Positions 29,495 to 38,322 of a DNA stretch of 64,000 bases are shown piece by piece (within the stretch, counting starts at the first letter, position 1; each line of letters starts with the position of its first letter). A program made the position numbers and the translations under genes. Under the pieces are notes generated by a model that was not told the DNA's origin, made no database searches, and saw only the letters and a program-made list of their open reading frames with translations. The DNA is from Paenibacillus sp. FSL R5-0912. Its GTDB lineage: Bacteria; Bacillota; Bacilli; Paenibacillales; Paenibacillaceae. The stretch lies in contig NZ_CP009282.1 of the NCBI RefSeq assembly GCF_000758605.1, forward strand, positions 3,162,001-3,226,000, written 5' to 3'.

Positions 29495-29953
29495 ATGAAG
29501 AGATTCAAGAAATACTATCCGGCTGTGATCATTCTGGAAGCGCTGATTATAGTTTTACTCGCAGGGTTATGGATACGCGAAATCAATAAGCCGGTCCCTC
29601 TGGCCAGAGATCAGCTTAACTTGATTACGCATTTTGATCAGCTGGATTTGGACAGAATTAGAGAAATGATACATAGATTTAAGGAAGGCAAGGGAGATAA
29701 TCTTACCATGCTCCGGTGGGGCGTCGATAGCGGACCGTTTATTCATGATGTATATGATGACGGTAAGGTGCTGCACTGGACGGTGGATAGCAGCCGGGAC
29801 GGAGCCGGGTACAATGGGGAAATAGAATATGTCTGCCAGGAGATCCAGCTTACGGAGGTCGAAGAATTCTACAGGGTAGAATTGTCTGATTGTGAGAATC
29901 AGCCGGAAGACTTCAAGGTTAATCCGGTTTCTTTTCGCAAGGATGAGCTTTAG
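29495..29953 (+). CDS. Membrane-anchored DUF4362-like protein
   Basis: A 152-residue protein with an N-terminal membrane anchor (YPAVIILEALIIVLLAGLWI), then an outside domain matching the DUF4362 pattern: FDQLDLDRIREMIHRFKEGK, GPFIHDVYDDGKVLHWTVDSSRD, a Gly-rich turn and paired cysteines (YVCQE, LSDCEN). Unlike many family members it has no lipobox. Function unknown. GGGAGG is 4 nt before ATG. Confidence 0.75.
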   Translation: MKRFKKYYPAVIILEALIIVLLAGLWIREINKPVPLARDQLNLITHFDQLDLDRIREMIHRFKEGKGDNLTMLRWGVDSGPFIHDVYDDGKVLHWTVDSSRDGAGYNGEIEYVCQEIQLTEVEEFYRVELSDCENQPEDFKVNPVSFRKDEL

Positions 29954-30006
29954 GCCGGAATGAAGGGTTATAATAAAATGCTAAATCAATCTTAGGAGGA
30001 ATCTTC

Positions 30007-30483
30007 ATGCCAATGTCTGAATATTACCGGGAGCTGCGCGGCAAGACCGGCAACGGGTTATTAATGAAGCCTTCAGTAGCGGCGGTAGTGCGGGATGAAC
30101 AAGGCAGAATTCTGCTGATCCGCAAGAAAGATGAAACGCTGTGGGGGCTGCCCGCAGGGGCGGTCGAGCCTGGAGAAACACCATCCAGAGCGCTCCGCAG
30201 AGAGGTGTTCGAAGAGACGGGTCTGATGGTTACACCTGAACAGATCCTCGGCGTATTTGGCGGCGGGAAATACAGATATGAATATATAAATGGTGATCAG
30301 GTGGAGTACACGGTGATTGTGTTTGAATGCGTCATCGTCAAAGGACATCTGAGAAGTATGGACGGGGAGGCGGAAGAGCTGGAGTTCTTCAAGGAAGATG
30401 AACTGCCTGAGTTAGCCATCCCGTATCCCCCGAAGCTGTTTGTGAGCGATGCCTCTGATACACGGAAAGTTATTTTTGAGTAA
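30007..30483 (+). CDS. Nudix hydrolase
   Basis: A 158-residue protein. The Nudix box is complete at about 54-76: G-x5-E-x7-REVFEETGL. It hydrolyses a nucleoside diphosphate linked to another group; substrate not predictable. The N-terminal SEYYRELRGKTGNGLLMKPSV is common in ADP-ribose/NADH-type members of Bacillota. AGGAGG is 7 nt before ATG. Confidence 0.92.
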   Translation: MPMSEYYRELRGKTGNGLLMKPSVAAVVRDEQGRILLIRKKDETLWGLPAGAVEPGETPSRALRREVFEETGLMVTPEQILGVFGGGKYRYEYINGDQVEYTVIVFECVIVKGHLRSMDGEAEELEFFKEDELPELAIPYPPKLFVSDASDTRKVIFE

Positions 30484-30558
30484 AGCACTGCCATTTAAGC
30501 AAAATGAAGATATTGTTCCCATAGGATTCAGCAGTTTCAATACAAAGGAGTAATTTCA

Positions 30559-30948
30559 TTGCATAATCCGGTAATAAGATCCAAACTGATCTACTGCGGC
30601 GCAGTACTGCTCGCTGTTATGCTGGGCCTTGGGACCAGGGTATATGGTGACCAGCTGCCGCGCTTTGTCAGCGGACACTTTGGGGATGCGATCTGGGCAG
30701 GGATGATCTACCTTGCCTTCCGCGTGTTGTTGACCCGGTATCCGCTAAGATTGTCGCTTATGCTCAGCCTGTGCTTCAGCTTCGGGGTTGAGTTCAGCCA
30801 GCTCTATCAGGCGGAATGGATTATACATGTACGCTCGACAACAGCAGGCGGACTGATTCTGGGCCAGGGTTTCCTCTGGATTGATCTGGTCCGGTATACG
30901 GCTGGAATTCTGTTCTGCTATGTAATTGACCAAATCTTACAAAATTGA
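30559..30948 (+). CDS. DUF2809-family membrane protein
   Basis: A 129-residue protein with four membrane segments and the family motifs GDAIWAGMIYLAFR, SFGVEFSQLYQAEWI and GFLWIDLVRYTAG. TTG start with AAAGGAG 8 nt upstream. Function not established. Confidence 0.88.
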   Translation: MHNPVIRSKLIYCGAVLLAVMLGLGTRVYGDQLPRFVSGHFGDAIWAGMIYLAFRVLLTRYPLRLSLMLSLCFSFGVEFSQLYQAEWIIHVRSTTAGGLILGQGFLWIDLVRYTAGILFCYVIDQILQN

Positions 30949-31069
30949 TTCTGGAATATACAGGAGGAAGAATATATATTAAGTGAGGCGATGCAGGTAT
31001 GTAATAATTTGGAATGAGAATGCCTGTAATCAGCCGAACGCTGCCTGATTTGGAGATGAGTAACTGCAA

Positions 31070-31861
31070 ATGACGAACAGTTTAATCGTGGTATGCCTGC
31101 TGACCCTGATCATTCACACAGCAGAGACGTTATCGTATTCGGTGCGTTTTGCCGGAGTGAAGCTGAACAAGATCGCCATCGCCTTATCCCTGACCGGTAT
31201 TATCGTGCTGGTCTCCAGAACGGCTAATATGGTACAGGCTCCCTTAACGGCCAAATTCGTAGACTATGGCAAAATAGACGGTAGCTTTCCGCTGCTCAAT
31301 TATCTGCGGATTATTATGCTGGCTTCTTCACTGGGCACCTTGATAGCCATTGCCTTGTTTCCTACCTTCGTAGGGCTGTTCGGAAGAATCATCTCCAAGC
31401 TTGAGATTGAAGGCTCTATTCCGAAGCTCCTGACCAGTGTAACCGTCGGCCAGCTCAAGAATACGCGGAAATATATCCGCAGGCCGAAGGTGAGGCTGCG
31501 CAGCTTCCGCTACCTGGGTATTCCGAAACGATTCATCGTAATGAATATATTCGTAACGGCGTTCTACACCGTTGGGGTGTTATCCTCCATGTATGCAGCC
31601 AAGCTAATGCCTGATTTAAGCACAACTGCCTCCCAGGCTTCGGGTCTGATTAACGGGTTAGCGACGATCCTGCTGACGGTGTTCATCGACCCGCAGCTCG
31701 GGATCATTACCCATAAGGCGACGGAGAATGTGGAATACCGTGATCAGCTGGGCAAAATCTATGTTCTGCTGATGGGCTCACGCTTTCTGGGATCACTGCT
31801 CGGTCAAGCACTGCTTGTTCCGGGAGCCCACATCATTTGCTGGCTGGTGAAGCTGATCTGA
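31070..31861 (+). CDS. amj: Lipid II flippase Amj
   Basis: A 263-residue polytopic protein matching Bacillus Amj (YdaH): HTAETLSYSVRFAGVKLNKIAIALSL, VSRTANMVQAPLTAKFVD, GVLSSMYAAKLMPDLSTTASQASGLINGLATILLTVFIDP. Amj moves lipid II across the membrane and backs up MurJ under envelope stress. The ribosome site is weak (GGAG, 14 nt upstream). No sigma-M promoter could be picked out. Confidence 0.9.
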   Translation: MTNSLIVVCLLTLIIHTAETLSYSVRFAGVKLNKIAIALSLTGIIVLVSRTANMVQAPLTAKFVDYGKIDGSFPLLNYLRIIMLASSLGTLIAIALFPTFVGLFGRIISKLEIEGSIPKLLTSVTVGQLKNTRKYIRRPKVRLRSFRYLGIPKRFIVMNIFVTAFYTVGVLSSMYAAKLMPDLSTTASQASGLINGLATILLTVFIDPQLGIITHKATENVEYRDQLGKIYVLLMGSRFLGSLLGQALLVPGAHIICWLVKLI

Positions 31862-31875
31862 TTCTGAGGGACAAA

Positions 31876-32664
31876 TTACTTAGGCAGCTTCAATTCTGCG
31901 GAATGGATGGCTGTGCTGATCTGCTGTTCCCAGCTGTACATACGTCCGGCCATTGTACGTATCTCACCCATTTTGCTGTAAGAGAGCTTCATCACAGCCG
32001 CGGCCTTGGTGGCATCTCCCGCCTTGACGGCGGCTTTGTAGCGTTTGTCGGCTTCGCTTCTCTCGGCTTGCATTGCCGAGAACAATTTGTTCTGGGCGGT
32101 GATCTGTTTCTTGAGGTTTGCAACGGGTGCAAGGGCATCCTTAGCCGGCTTATTTCTTGCAACAGTAAGCGCCTTGGCTTCTGCTAGTGCAGAGGTTGTG
32201 ACCTTCACCTCAGCCCGTGCTGCAACTGCGGCCGCCTTAAGCTTATTGCGCTTGATCTCAAGGAGCGTGGCATTCTTCAGGTTATTGGCCTTGCGCGCAG
32301 CTGCCGCCTGTTTACCCAGTGAAGTGTATTGCTCCAGCACGGGTGCATGCTTCTTCTGCATGGCTTCGGCTGCAACACGCAGCTTGGCAAGCTGGGCGGC
32401 ATCTGTGGATTTCAGCTTGGCATTAACCGCCGTGAGCGCCGTATTATTCTGCTTGCGCAGCTCCTGGTTCCGCTGAATTTCCGACTTTAACACTACCTGC
32501 AGTTCCGTATAATCCGTATAAAGATTGTGAATCTCATCCAGCGCTGAATCCCAGTCTGAGGCAGCAGAAACCTGGGGGGCAACACCAGGCCAAAGTGTCA
32601 GCAGGATCAGCATAACCGTGATTCTCTTTACAAACTCTCTGGTAAAACTTGTGAATTTAAACAT
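31876..32664 (-). CDS. Secreted coiled-coil protein
   Basis: A 262-residue protein with a signal peptide (basic start, VMLILLTLWPG core, cleavage near VSAAS at about 36). The mature part is nearly all helical, Ala/Lys-rich heptads (LRVAAEAMQKKHAPVLEQ, KRNKLKAAAVAARAEVK), without catalytic motifs. Probably an envelope-associated or secreted structural protein. AGGAGCGG precedes ATG. It has a clean sigma-A promoter at 32796-32824 and a structured 5' leader. Convergent with amj, 14 bp apart. Confidence 0.8.
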   Translation of the reverse strand: MFKFTSFTREFVKRITVMLILLTLWPGVAPQVSAASDWDSALDEIHNLYTDYTELQVVLKSEIQRNQELRKQNNTALTAVNAKLKSTDAAQLAKLRVAAEAMQKKHAPVLEQYTSLGKQAAAARKANNLKNATLLEIKRNKLKAAAVAARAEVKVTTSALAEAKALTVARNKPAKDALAPVANLKKQITAQNKLFSAMQAERSEADKRYKAAVKAGDATKAAAVMKLSYSKMGEIRTMAGRMYSWEQQISTAIHSAELKLPK

Positions 32665-32717
32665 ATCATTCCGCTCCTGTCATCATTAATTTGATAATAC
32701 AACACCATAGGACACAA

Positions 32718-32767
32718 AGAAGCACCCCCAAGAAAGGCATGAACTGCCGATCCTGCGAGGTGCTTCT
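32718..32767 (-). ncRNA. Structured 5' leader of the coiled-coil gene (candidate regulatory RNA)
   Basis: In the transcript from the promoter at 32796, AGAAGCACC pairs with GGTGCTTCT to close a 50-nt domain containing an inner GGCA/TGCC hairpin. The closing arm is followed by TTGTG and then about 50 nt to the start codon. It could be an attenuator or a riboswitch-like element; no known class was recognised. Confidence 0.45.
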
Positions 32768-32795
32768 CCCGCTTAGCGTGTGTTATTGTTCATTT

Positions 32796-32824
32796 AGTAT
32801 AACTCTGAAGGAATGGATAGTCAA
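32796..32824 (-). promoter_or_regulatory. Sigma-A promoter of the coiled-coil gene
   Basis: TTGACT (-35, at 32824-32819) and TATACT (-10, at 32801-32796) separated by exactly 17 bp on the minus strand. Confidence 0.8.
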
Positions 32825-32832
32825 GGAAAATA

Positions 32833-32848
32833 AAGAACGTTAGTTCTT
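32833..32848. promoter_or_regulatory. Inverted repeat between divergent promoters
   Basis: AAGAAC-GTTA-GTTCTT, a perfect 6-bp dyad placed 9 bp upstream of the -35 of the coiled-coil gene and about 30 bp before a TTGGCC/TATATC pair (32877-32904) that may drive the FabH-led operon. Candidate shared operator. Confidence 0.4.
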
Positions 32849-32966
32849 ATTCGTGGAATGCTTCTTTTTATATGACTTGGCCAGGAAATCTAGTAGAATA
32901 TATCTATAGTTTACAATAATATATAAAGTTCGACATCTAGGTACTCATAGGAATAGGGGATGCAGG

Positions 32967-33968
32967 ATGCAACTTAGACATGTGAAAATAAAAGGTACAG
33001 GGAAATATCTGCCGGAACGCGAGATTAGTGATGCGGAGCTTGATGTTGTACTTGGCACGCCTCCGGGCTGGGTCAATAAAATAACCGGAGTTGGCATCCG
33101 CCATTATGCCGGTGAAGGTGAAATTGCTTCTATGATGGGTGCAAAAGCTGCGGAAGCGGCATTGGCCGATGCAGGCTTAAGCTTTGAGGATATCGATTGT
33201 CTGGTCTGTACCAGCGGGACCAAGGAGCAGCCGCTTCCGAGTACGGCAGTATTCATTCAGCAGGCGATGGGACAGGCAGATTCCGGCGTTCCGGCTTTTG
33301 ATATCGATGCGACCTGCCTCAGTTTTCTGGTAGGTCTTGATGTTATGTCATATATGGTTGAAGCGGGAAGATACAAGAATGTACTGCTGGTTGCTACAGA
33401 AATCGCATCGGCAGGGCTCAATTGGGAGGATAAGGAGAGCTCGGCACTGTTTGGTGACGGGGCGGCGGCAGTTGTTATTGGTCCGGCGGAGGCCGGTGAT
33501 GTCTCGGGAATTCTTCATGCTTCACTCAAAACCTACAGCAGCGGCGCGCGTTATTCGGAAATCGCCGGGGGCGGCACAAGGCTGCATGCCCAGAAATTCA
33601 CTGCCGAGAATGCAGTGCCGTATTTATTCCATATGGACGGGCAGGCCATCTTCCGCAAGGCTTCGAAGCTGCTTCCGGACTTCATCAGTGAAATGCTGAC
33701 AGCTACGGGTAATCAGATGAATGACTTCCGTCTGGTCATTCCTCATCAGGGCAGTGCCATGGCTATGCGGCTGCTGCGCAAGAAGCTGGGAATTGCCGAG
33801 GAACGGTTCCTCGACAATACAGCAGGGCATGGCAATACCATTGCGGCTTCTATACCTATGGGACTGCATGAAGCGATTAAGCAGGGCCGGATTACCCGCG
33901 GAGACCGGATTATGCTGATTGGTACAGCGGCAGGGTTGTCTTTGGGAGGCATGATTATTGACTATTGA
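32967..33968 (+). CDS. FabH-like 3-oxoacyl-ACP synthase III family protein, first gene of the operon
   Basis: A 333-residue thiolase-fold enzyme. The catalytic triad is present: Cys117 in DIDATCLSF, His260 in IPHQGS and Asn290 in AGHGNTIAASIP. The class condenses an acyl-CoA with an acyl-ACP/CoA unit by a Claisen reaction. Sequence is unlike the housekeeping FabH consensus at several points and the gene stands away from fab genes, so it is more likely a pathway-specific synthase (OleA, FabH or ketosynthase III of secondary metabolism). Overlaps the next gene by 11 bp. Confidence 0.9.
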   Translation: MQLRHVKIKGTGKYLPEREISDAELDVVLGTPPGWVNKITGVGIRHYAGEGEIASMMGAKAAEAALADAGLSFEDIDCLVCTSGTKEQPLPSTAVFIQQAMGQADSGVPAFDIDATCLSFLVGLDVMSYMVEAGRYKNVLLVATEIASAGLNWEDKESSALFGDGAAAVVIGPAEAGDVSGILHASLKTYSSGARYSEIAGGGTRLHAQKFTAENAVPYLFHMDGQAIFRKASKLLPDFISEMLTATGNQMNDFRLVIPHQGSAMAMRLLRKKLGIAEERFLDNTAGHGNTIAASIPMGLHEAIKQGRITRGDRIMLIGTAAGLSLGGMIIDY

Positions 33969-35169
33969 TCAGAATATTCTGATTACCGGCGGACGCGCCC
34001 CGGTAGCCCTGGAGCTGGCAAGGCTGTTAAAGGCAGCAGGCCACCGGGTCTTCGTTGCGGAAAGCGCTGAATATCATCTGTGCCGGGTGTCCTCCGCTGT
34101 CGAGGCCAGCTTCCTTGTGCCTTCTCCGAGGCATCAGCCACAGGCTTATATCCAGCGGCTCGCCGGATTAACGGAGGAATTAAATATTAGCTGTCTAATT
34201 CCCACCTGCGAAGAGATATTCTATATCGCTGCTGGACTTGAGCATATAACCGGCTGCCGTGTGCTTGCTCCCTGCCGTGAGATCCTGGCGCAGCTGCATC
34301 ACAAGGGGGAGTTCATTGCCTGGGTCCGCTCTCTTGGATTTGCCGTCCCGGAGACTACCCTAATCAGCAGCGCTGCCGAGTGGCACCGGACCCAAGAGAT
34401 TGCTGCGGCGGACGGTAAACAGCAGGTCTATAAACCGGCCTTTTCCCGGTTTGCCTCTAAAGTGATCCTGCCTGATAGCGGAGATGCCGCAGGGTGCCGG
34501 AGCCAGAAGCAGCGACAAATCTCTCCTCCGACTGGTATTTCCGCTGCTGCACCCTGGGTAGCTCAGCAGTATATCAAGGGCAAGGCAGTCTGCACTTACA
34601 GCATCGTGCATGAAGGCTCGGTAGTCGCGCATGCAGCGTATGACAGCAGGTACCGGACGGGCCGGAGCGGTGCGAGTGTATATTTCGAGCACCTTGAACA
34701 TCCTGCGGCACAGGAGTGGGTGCAGCGGTTTGCCGGAGCTATCAGCTTCAGCGGCCAGATCGGGTTTGATTTCATAGAGGCGGAGGATGGAATTCTGTAT
34801 CCGATTGAATGCAATCCGCGTGCGACCAGCGGGATTCATCTGTTCACTCCGGAGGATGGGCTAACGGAGGCTCTGCTGAACCCCGGTATGCTTGTGCAGA
34901 CTGGCGAAGTATTGATTCCGCGCTCAGACCGAAGAGCTATGCTGACTCTGCCCATGCTCGGCTGCGGACTGAAGCCGGGGCGCGGAGGCTGGAGCAATTG
35001 GCGGCGGGCATTGCGCGGGGCAGAGGATGTAATCTGCCGGAAGGGTGATCAGCGTCCTTTCCGCGAGCAGTTCCGTGTGGTCTATGCCGCGCAGAAGACG
35101 GCTTGGCGGCACCGGATTTCAATTACAGAGGCGCTGACAGAAGACATAGAATGGAATGGTGAAGGATGA
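33958..35169 (+). CDS. ATP-grasp ligase
   Basis: A 403-residue protein: pre-ATP-grasp Rossmann-like part (ILITGGRAPVALELARLLKAAGH, 6-28), then an ATP-grasp core with VYKPAFSRFASKV (about 155), QQYIKGKAVCTYSIVHEG and IGFDFIEAEDGILYPIECNPRATSGIHLF near 265-300 (metal-binding E and N). It should join a carboxylate to an amine, thiol or similar via an acyl phosphate. TTG 33958 lies inside the end of the synthase gene and has GGGAGG 9 nt upstream. Stop overlaps next start (ATGA). Confidence 0.88.
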   Translation: MTIDQNILITGGRAPVALELARLLKAAGHRVFVAESAEYHLCRVSSAVEASFLVPSPRHQPQAYIQRLAGLTEELNISCLIPTCEEIFYIAAGLEHITGCRVLAPCREILAQLHHKGEFIAWVRSLGFAVPETTLISSAAEWHRTQEIAAADGKQQVYKPAFSRFASKVILPDSGDAAGCRSQKQRQISPPTGISAAAPWVAQQYIKGKAVCTYSIVHEGSVVAHAAYDSRYRTGRSGASVYFEHLEHPAAQEWVQRFAGAISFSGQIGFDFIEAEDGILYPIECNPRATSGIHLFTPEDGLTEALLNPGMLVQTGEVLIPRSDRRAMLTLPMLGCGLKPGRGGWSNWRRALRGAEDVICRKGDQRPFREQFRVVYAAQKTAWRHRISITEALTEDIEWNGEG

Positions 35170-36158
35170 CAAAAGCACTGGTGACAGGGGCGACCGGCTT
35201 TCTCGGGCAGCATACAGTAAGCAGACTGGTTAAGCTGGGCTGGGAGGTCTACGGGCAGGGACGGAATCCGGAGCTTGGGAGGCGGCTTGAGAAGAAAGGA
35301 GCGGTATTCCTCCCCGGGGACCTGCGCGATGCTGACACAGCAGACCGCGCCTGTCAGGGGATGGATTTCGTATTCCACTGTGCTGCGTTGTCTTCGCCTT
35401 GGGGGAAATACCGGGAGTTCTATACATGCAACGTGGAAGCGACTAGCCATATTGCCGAGGGATGCAAGCGGCAGGGTGTAGGGCGGCTGATTCATATCTC
35501 TACACCAAGCGTGTATTCCAGCCAGCTTCACCGCGTTGGAATCCGGGAGAGTGACCCGCTGCCCGGGAAGCCGGCCAATGCTTATGCCGCGACGAAGCTT
35601 ATGGCTGAGCAGGTAGTGGAGCAGGTAGCGAAAAGCGGGCTTACGGCATTTATGCTCCGGCCAAGAGCCATCTTCGGCCCGATGGACAATGCCCTCTTCC
35701 CGCGGCTGCTGGCAGCGAATAAGACCAAGGGAGTTCCGCTGATGAATGACGGAACAGCAAGGATCGATCTCACCTGTGTGGAGAACGTAATTGATGCCAT
35801 GCTGCTCTGCTGCGAAGCCCCGCTCTCTGCGTCCGGGCGGGCCTATAACATAACCAATGGTGAGCCGGTCATGTTCAGGGATCTGGTGACCAGATTGTTC
35901 TCCCTGCTTGATATTCCTCTGCACACCAGGCGGCTGCCGTATGCCGCCGCTTATGCCGCTGCGGGGATGATGGAAGGCATACACAGGCTGCTGCCGTTCC
36001 TGGGAGAACCGCTGCTCACCCGCTATTCGGCAGCCGCGCTGGGAATCTCCCAGACGCTGGATATTTCGGAGGCCAAGGAGCAGCTTGGCTATCACCCGCG
36101 CGTGACATTAGATGAAGGTCTTCGTGCCTTCGCGGAATGGTGGAGGGAACAGCAATGA
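35166..36158 (+). CDS. NAD(P)-dependent epimerase/3beta-HSD-like dehydrogenase
   Basis: A 330-residue extended SDR. Cofactor site TGATGFLGQHT at 7-17, FVFHCAALSSPWGKY near 74-88, catalytic Tyr in NAYAATK (Tyr140/Lys144 region), and RPRAIFGPMDNALFPRLL. The closest family shape is 3beta-hydroxysteroid dehydrogenase/OleD, which reduces beta-keto acids, a fit for the product of the upstream synthase. That link is inference. Overlaps both neighbours by 4 bp. Confidence 0.9.
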   Translation: MTKALVTGATGFLGQHTVSRLVKLGWEVYGQGRNPELGRRLEKKGAVFLPGDLRDADTADRACQGMDFVFHCAALSSPWGKYREFYTCNVEATSHIAEGCKRQGVGRLIHISTPSVYSSQLHRVGIRESDPLPGKPANAYAATKLMAEQVVEQVAKSGLTAFMLRPRAIFGPMDNALFPRLLAANKTKGVPLMNDGTARIDLTCVENVIDAMLLCCEAPLSASGRAYNITNGEPVMFRDLVTRLFSLLDIPLHTRRLPYAAAYAAAGMMEGIHRLLPFLGEPLLTRYSAAALGISQTLDISEAKEQLGYHPRVTLDEGLRAFAEWWREQQ

Positions 36159-37009
36159 TTACTGAGATACCAGTTAAATTATCCATATTGTCTGCAGGAT
36201 ATTGCCTGCATCCCGAGCTGCTGACGCTGCGGGGGGGTTCCCTTAAGCCCGCTCTTTTCCCGGCAGGCTATACCTTGATCTGGCATCCGCAGCATGGGCC
36301 CATCCTGTTCGATACGGGGTATAGTGCCCGGTTCTTTCAGGAAACGGCGCGTCTGCCGGCCTCACTCTACCGCCGGATTACGCCAGTAGTGTATACAGAT
36401 GAAGAGAGCGCTGCGCGGCGGCTCCAGGAAGGCGGGATTGCTCCGGAGGATGTGCGTTATGTTGTGCTGTCGCATTTCCATGCGGATCATATCGGCGGGG
36501 TGCAGGATTTCCCGCAGGCGAAGTTTATCTATTTGCGTAAATCATACGATGCCGTAAGCAGACTGGGTCCGGTCCGGGCAACAAAGGCAGGATTTCTGCC
36601 GGGACTGCTGCCAGAGGACTTCAACGTCCGTTCGTTGCCCGTAGATGAGTATTCGGCTACGCGCCAGCTGCCGGCCGGACTTCCGTTCACGGAGGCGTAT
36701 GATCTGCTTGGAGACGGAAGTCTGCTGGCGGTGGAGATGTCAGGCCATGCCGCCGGTATGATTGGCATGTTCGTCTCCACCGGGGAACATGATTATCTGC
36801 TCTGCGCGGATACGGTCTGGTCCAGCCGGGCGTTCCGCGAGAACCGCAAGCCGCATCCGGCAGCCGGCCTGATTATGTCCAGCCGCGCGGAATACAAGCA
36901 GAATTTCCACCGGCTGCGCCAGATCCATGAGCGGTTTCCGGACATCCGGATCGTACCGAGCCATTGCCGCGAGGCGCTTGCGCTCTGGGGAACGGGAAGT
37001 GTGAAATGA
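36155..37009 (+). CDS. Metallo-beta-lactamase-fold hydrolase
   Basis: A 284-residue protein with the binuclear zinc motif HFHADH at 107-112, GHAAG near 197 and the bridging Asp in LLCADTVW. The architecture resembles AHL-lactonase-type MBL proteins. No signal peptide. ATG 36155 overlaps the epimerase stop and has GGAGGG upstream; a longer frame adds 6 residues. In this operon it could hydrolyse a thioester, lactone or ester intermediate. Confidence 0.9.
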   Translation: MITEIPVKLSILSAGYCLHPELLTLRGGSLKPALFPAGYTLIWHPQHGPILFDTGYSARFFQETARLPASLYRRITPVVYTDEESAARRLQEGGIAPEDVRYVVLSHFHADHIGGVQDFPQAKFIYLRKSYDAVSRLGPVRATKAGFLPGLLPEDFNVRSLPVDEYSATRQLPAGLPFTEAYDLLGDGSLLAVEMSGHAAGMIGMFVSTGEHDYLLCADTVWSSRAFRENRKPHPAAGLIMSSRAEYKQNFHRLRQIHERFPDIRIVPSHCREALALWGTGSVK

Positions 37010-38322
37010 AGCGGATGAGGCTAGTCATAACACATTATATTCTCACCAAATGGGGCCGGCGCTGGAAGAACCGCGCAGAGCTGGAGCAGTGGCAGGAGCT
37101 GCGCATCCGGCGCCATGTGGACAAGGTAAGGGAGAACTCCCGGTTCTATAAGGAGCTGTGGGGAGGCATTCCGGCGGCTGAATGGCGGAAGTTTCCTGTG
37201 ATAGAGAAGTCACTGATGATGGAAAAATTCGATGATCTGAATACGGTGGGCATTACGAAGGAACAGGCTTTTGCCGAAGCCTATGATGCGGAGAACAGCA
37301 GGGATTTCAAGCCTACCCTTCAAGGCGTCACGGTTGGTTTGTCCTCGGGAACCTCGGGCAGCCGGGGGATCTTTCTGGTCGGAGAAGAGGAACAGGCAGC
37401 CTGGACAGGCACCGTGTTGGCCAAGCTTTTGCCTGGAGGACTGTGGAGACGTGCGCGGATTGCCTTTTTCCTGCGGGCGAACAGCAATCTGTACGAATCT
37501 GTGAAGCAGGGCCGTCTGCAGTTCCAGTACTTCGACCTGCTGGAGCCGCTTCCGCAGCTCCTGGCCCGGATGGAGCAGTATCAGCCGGATATCTGGATCG
37601 CGCCGCCTTCCATGCTGAGACTGCTGGCTGAAGCGCAGCATTCAGGCGTTCTGAATCTGCAGCCGCGTAGAATTATCGCTGTAGCTGAAGTGCTGGACCC
37701 GCTGGACCAGCAGCATATTGAACGTACTTTCGGGCAGAGGGTGCATCAGGCATATCAATGCACTGAGGGCTTTCTTGGCTCCACCTGCAGTCATGGGACA
37801 CTGCATCTCAATGAGGACATCGTACATATTGAAAAAGAAATCCTTGATAAGGAATCCCGTCGGTTCGTACCGGTTGTGACCGATTTCTCCAGATCCGTGC
37901 AGCCGATTATCCGCTACCGGCTGAATGATATTCTGACCGAAGCGGCTGAGCCTTGTCCCTGCGGTTCGCTGTTTACAGCGATCGAGCGGATTGAAGGCCG
38001 CTGTGACGATATCCTGTATCTGCCGCATGCTTCAGACGGCCAAATGGTCACGGTATTTCCGGATTTCATCACCCGGGCAGTGCTGGCAGCCTCTGCTGAA
38101 ATTGAGCATTACCGGGTTATCCAGCATAGCCTGCTTGAGCTGGAGATCTCGTACCGCACACGGCCGGGCAGCGCGGAAGATATGGAGCCGCTGATTGCCG
38201 GCGAGCTGTCACGTCTGTTCACGCGGCTGTCCTGCATTCCTCCGCAGCTGGAATTCACAGCGTACAGCTTCACCCCCGGCAGGCAGAAGCTGCGCCGGGT
38301 GGAGAGGGGCTGGAAGCTGTGA
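37006..38322 (+). CDS. F390 synthetase/PaaK/CapK-like adenylate-forming enzyme
   Basis: A 438-residue ANL-superfamily protein. The phosphate loop is GLSSGTSGSRG (111-121), the A5-type motif is YQCTEGFLGSTC near 248, and a zinc-like cluster EPCPCGSLFTAIERIEGRCDD precedes the C-terminal domain. It activates a carboxylic acid with ATP and passes it on. ATG 37006 overlaps the MBL stop. Without ACP or NRPS partner nearby, the acceptor could be a soluble amine or thiol. Confidence 0.9.
   Translation: MKRMRLVITHYILTKWGRRWKNRAELEQWQELRIRRHVDKVRENSRFYKELWGGIPAAEWRKFPVIEKSLMMEKFDDLNTVGITKEQAFAEAYDAENSRDFKPTLQGVTVGLSSGTSGSRGIFLVGEEEQAAWTGTVLAKLLPGGLWRRARIAFFLRANSNLYESVKQGRLQFQYFDLLEPLPQLLARMEQYQPDIWIAPPSMLRLLAEAQHSGVLNLQPRRIIAVAEVLDPLDQQHIERTFGQRVHQAYQCTEGFLGSTCSHGTLHLNEDIVHIEKEILDKESRRFVPVVTDFSRSVQPIIRYRLNDILTEAAEPCPCGSLFTAIERIEGRCDDILYLPHASDGQMVTVFPDFITRAVLAASAEIEHYRVIQHSLLELEISYRTRPGSAEDMEPLIAGELSRLFTRLSCIPPQLEFTAYSFTPGRQKLRRVERGWKL

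Noticed and set aside
35082-36095. Minus-strand ORF of 337 codons across the epimerase gene
   Set aside because: Antisense to a gene with intact motifs and overlapping operon starts; no translation signal.
32967-38322. OleABCD olefin/beta-lactone cluster
   Set aside because: The synthase and reductase fit OleA/OleD in type, but the adenylating enzyme is of the PaaK/F390 branch, the hydrolase is MBL rather than alpha/beta, and an ATP-grasp is added; naming it Ole would overstate the match.
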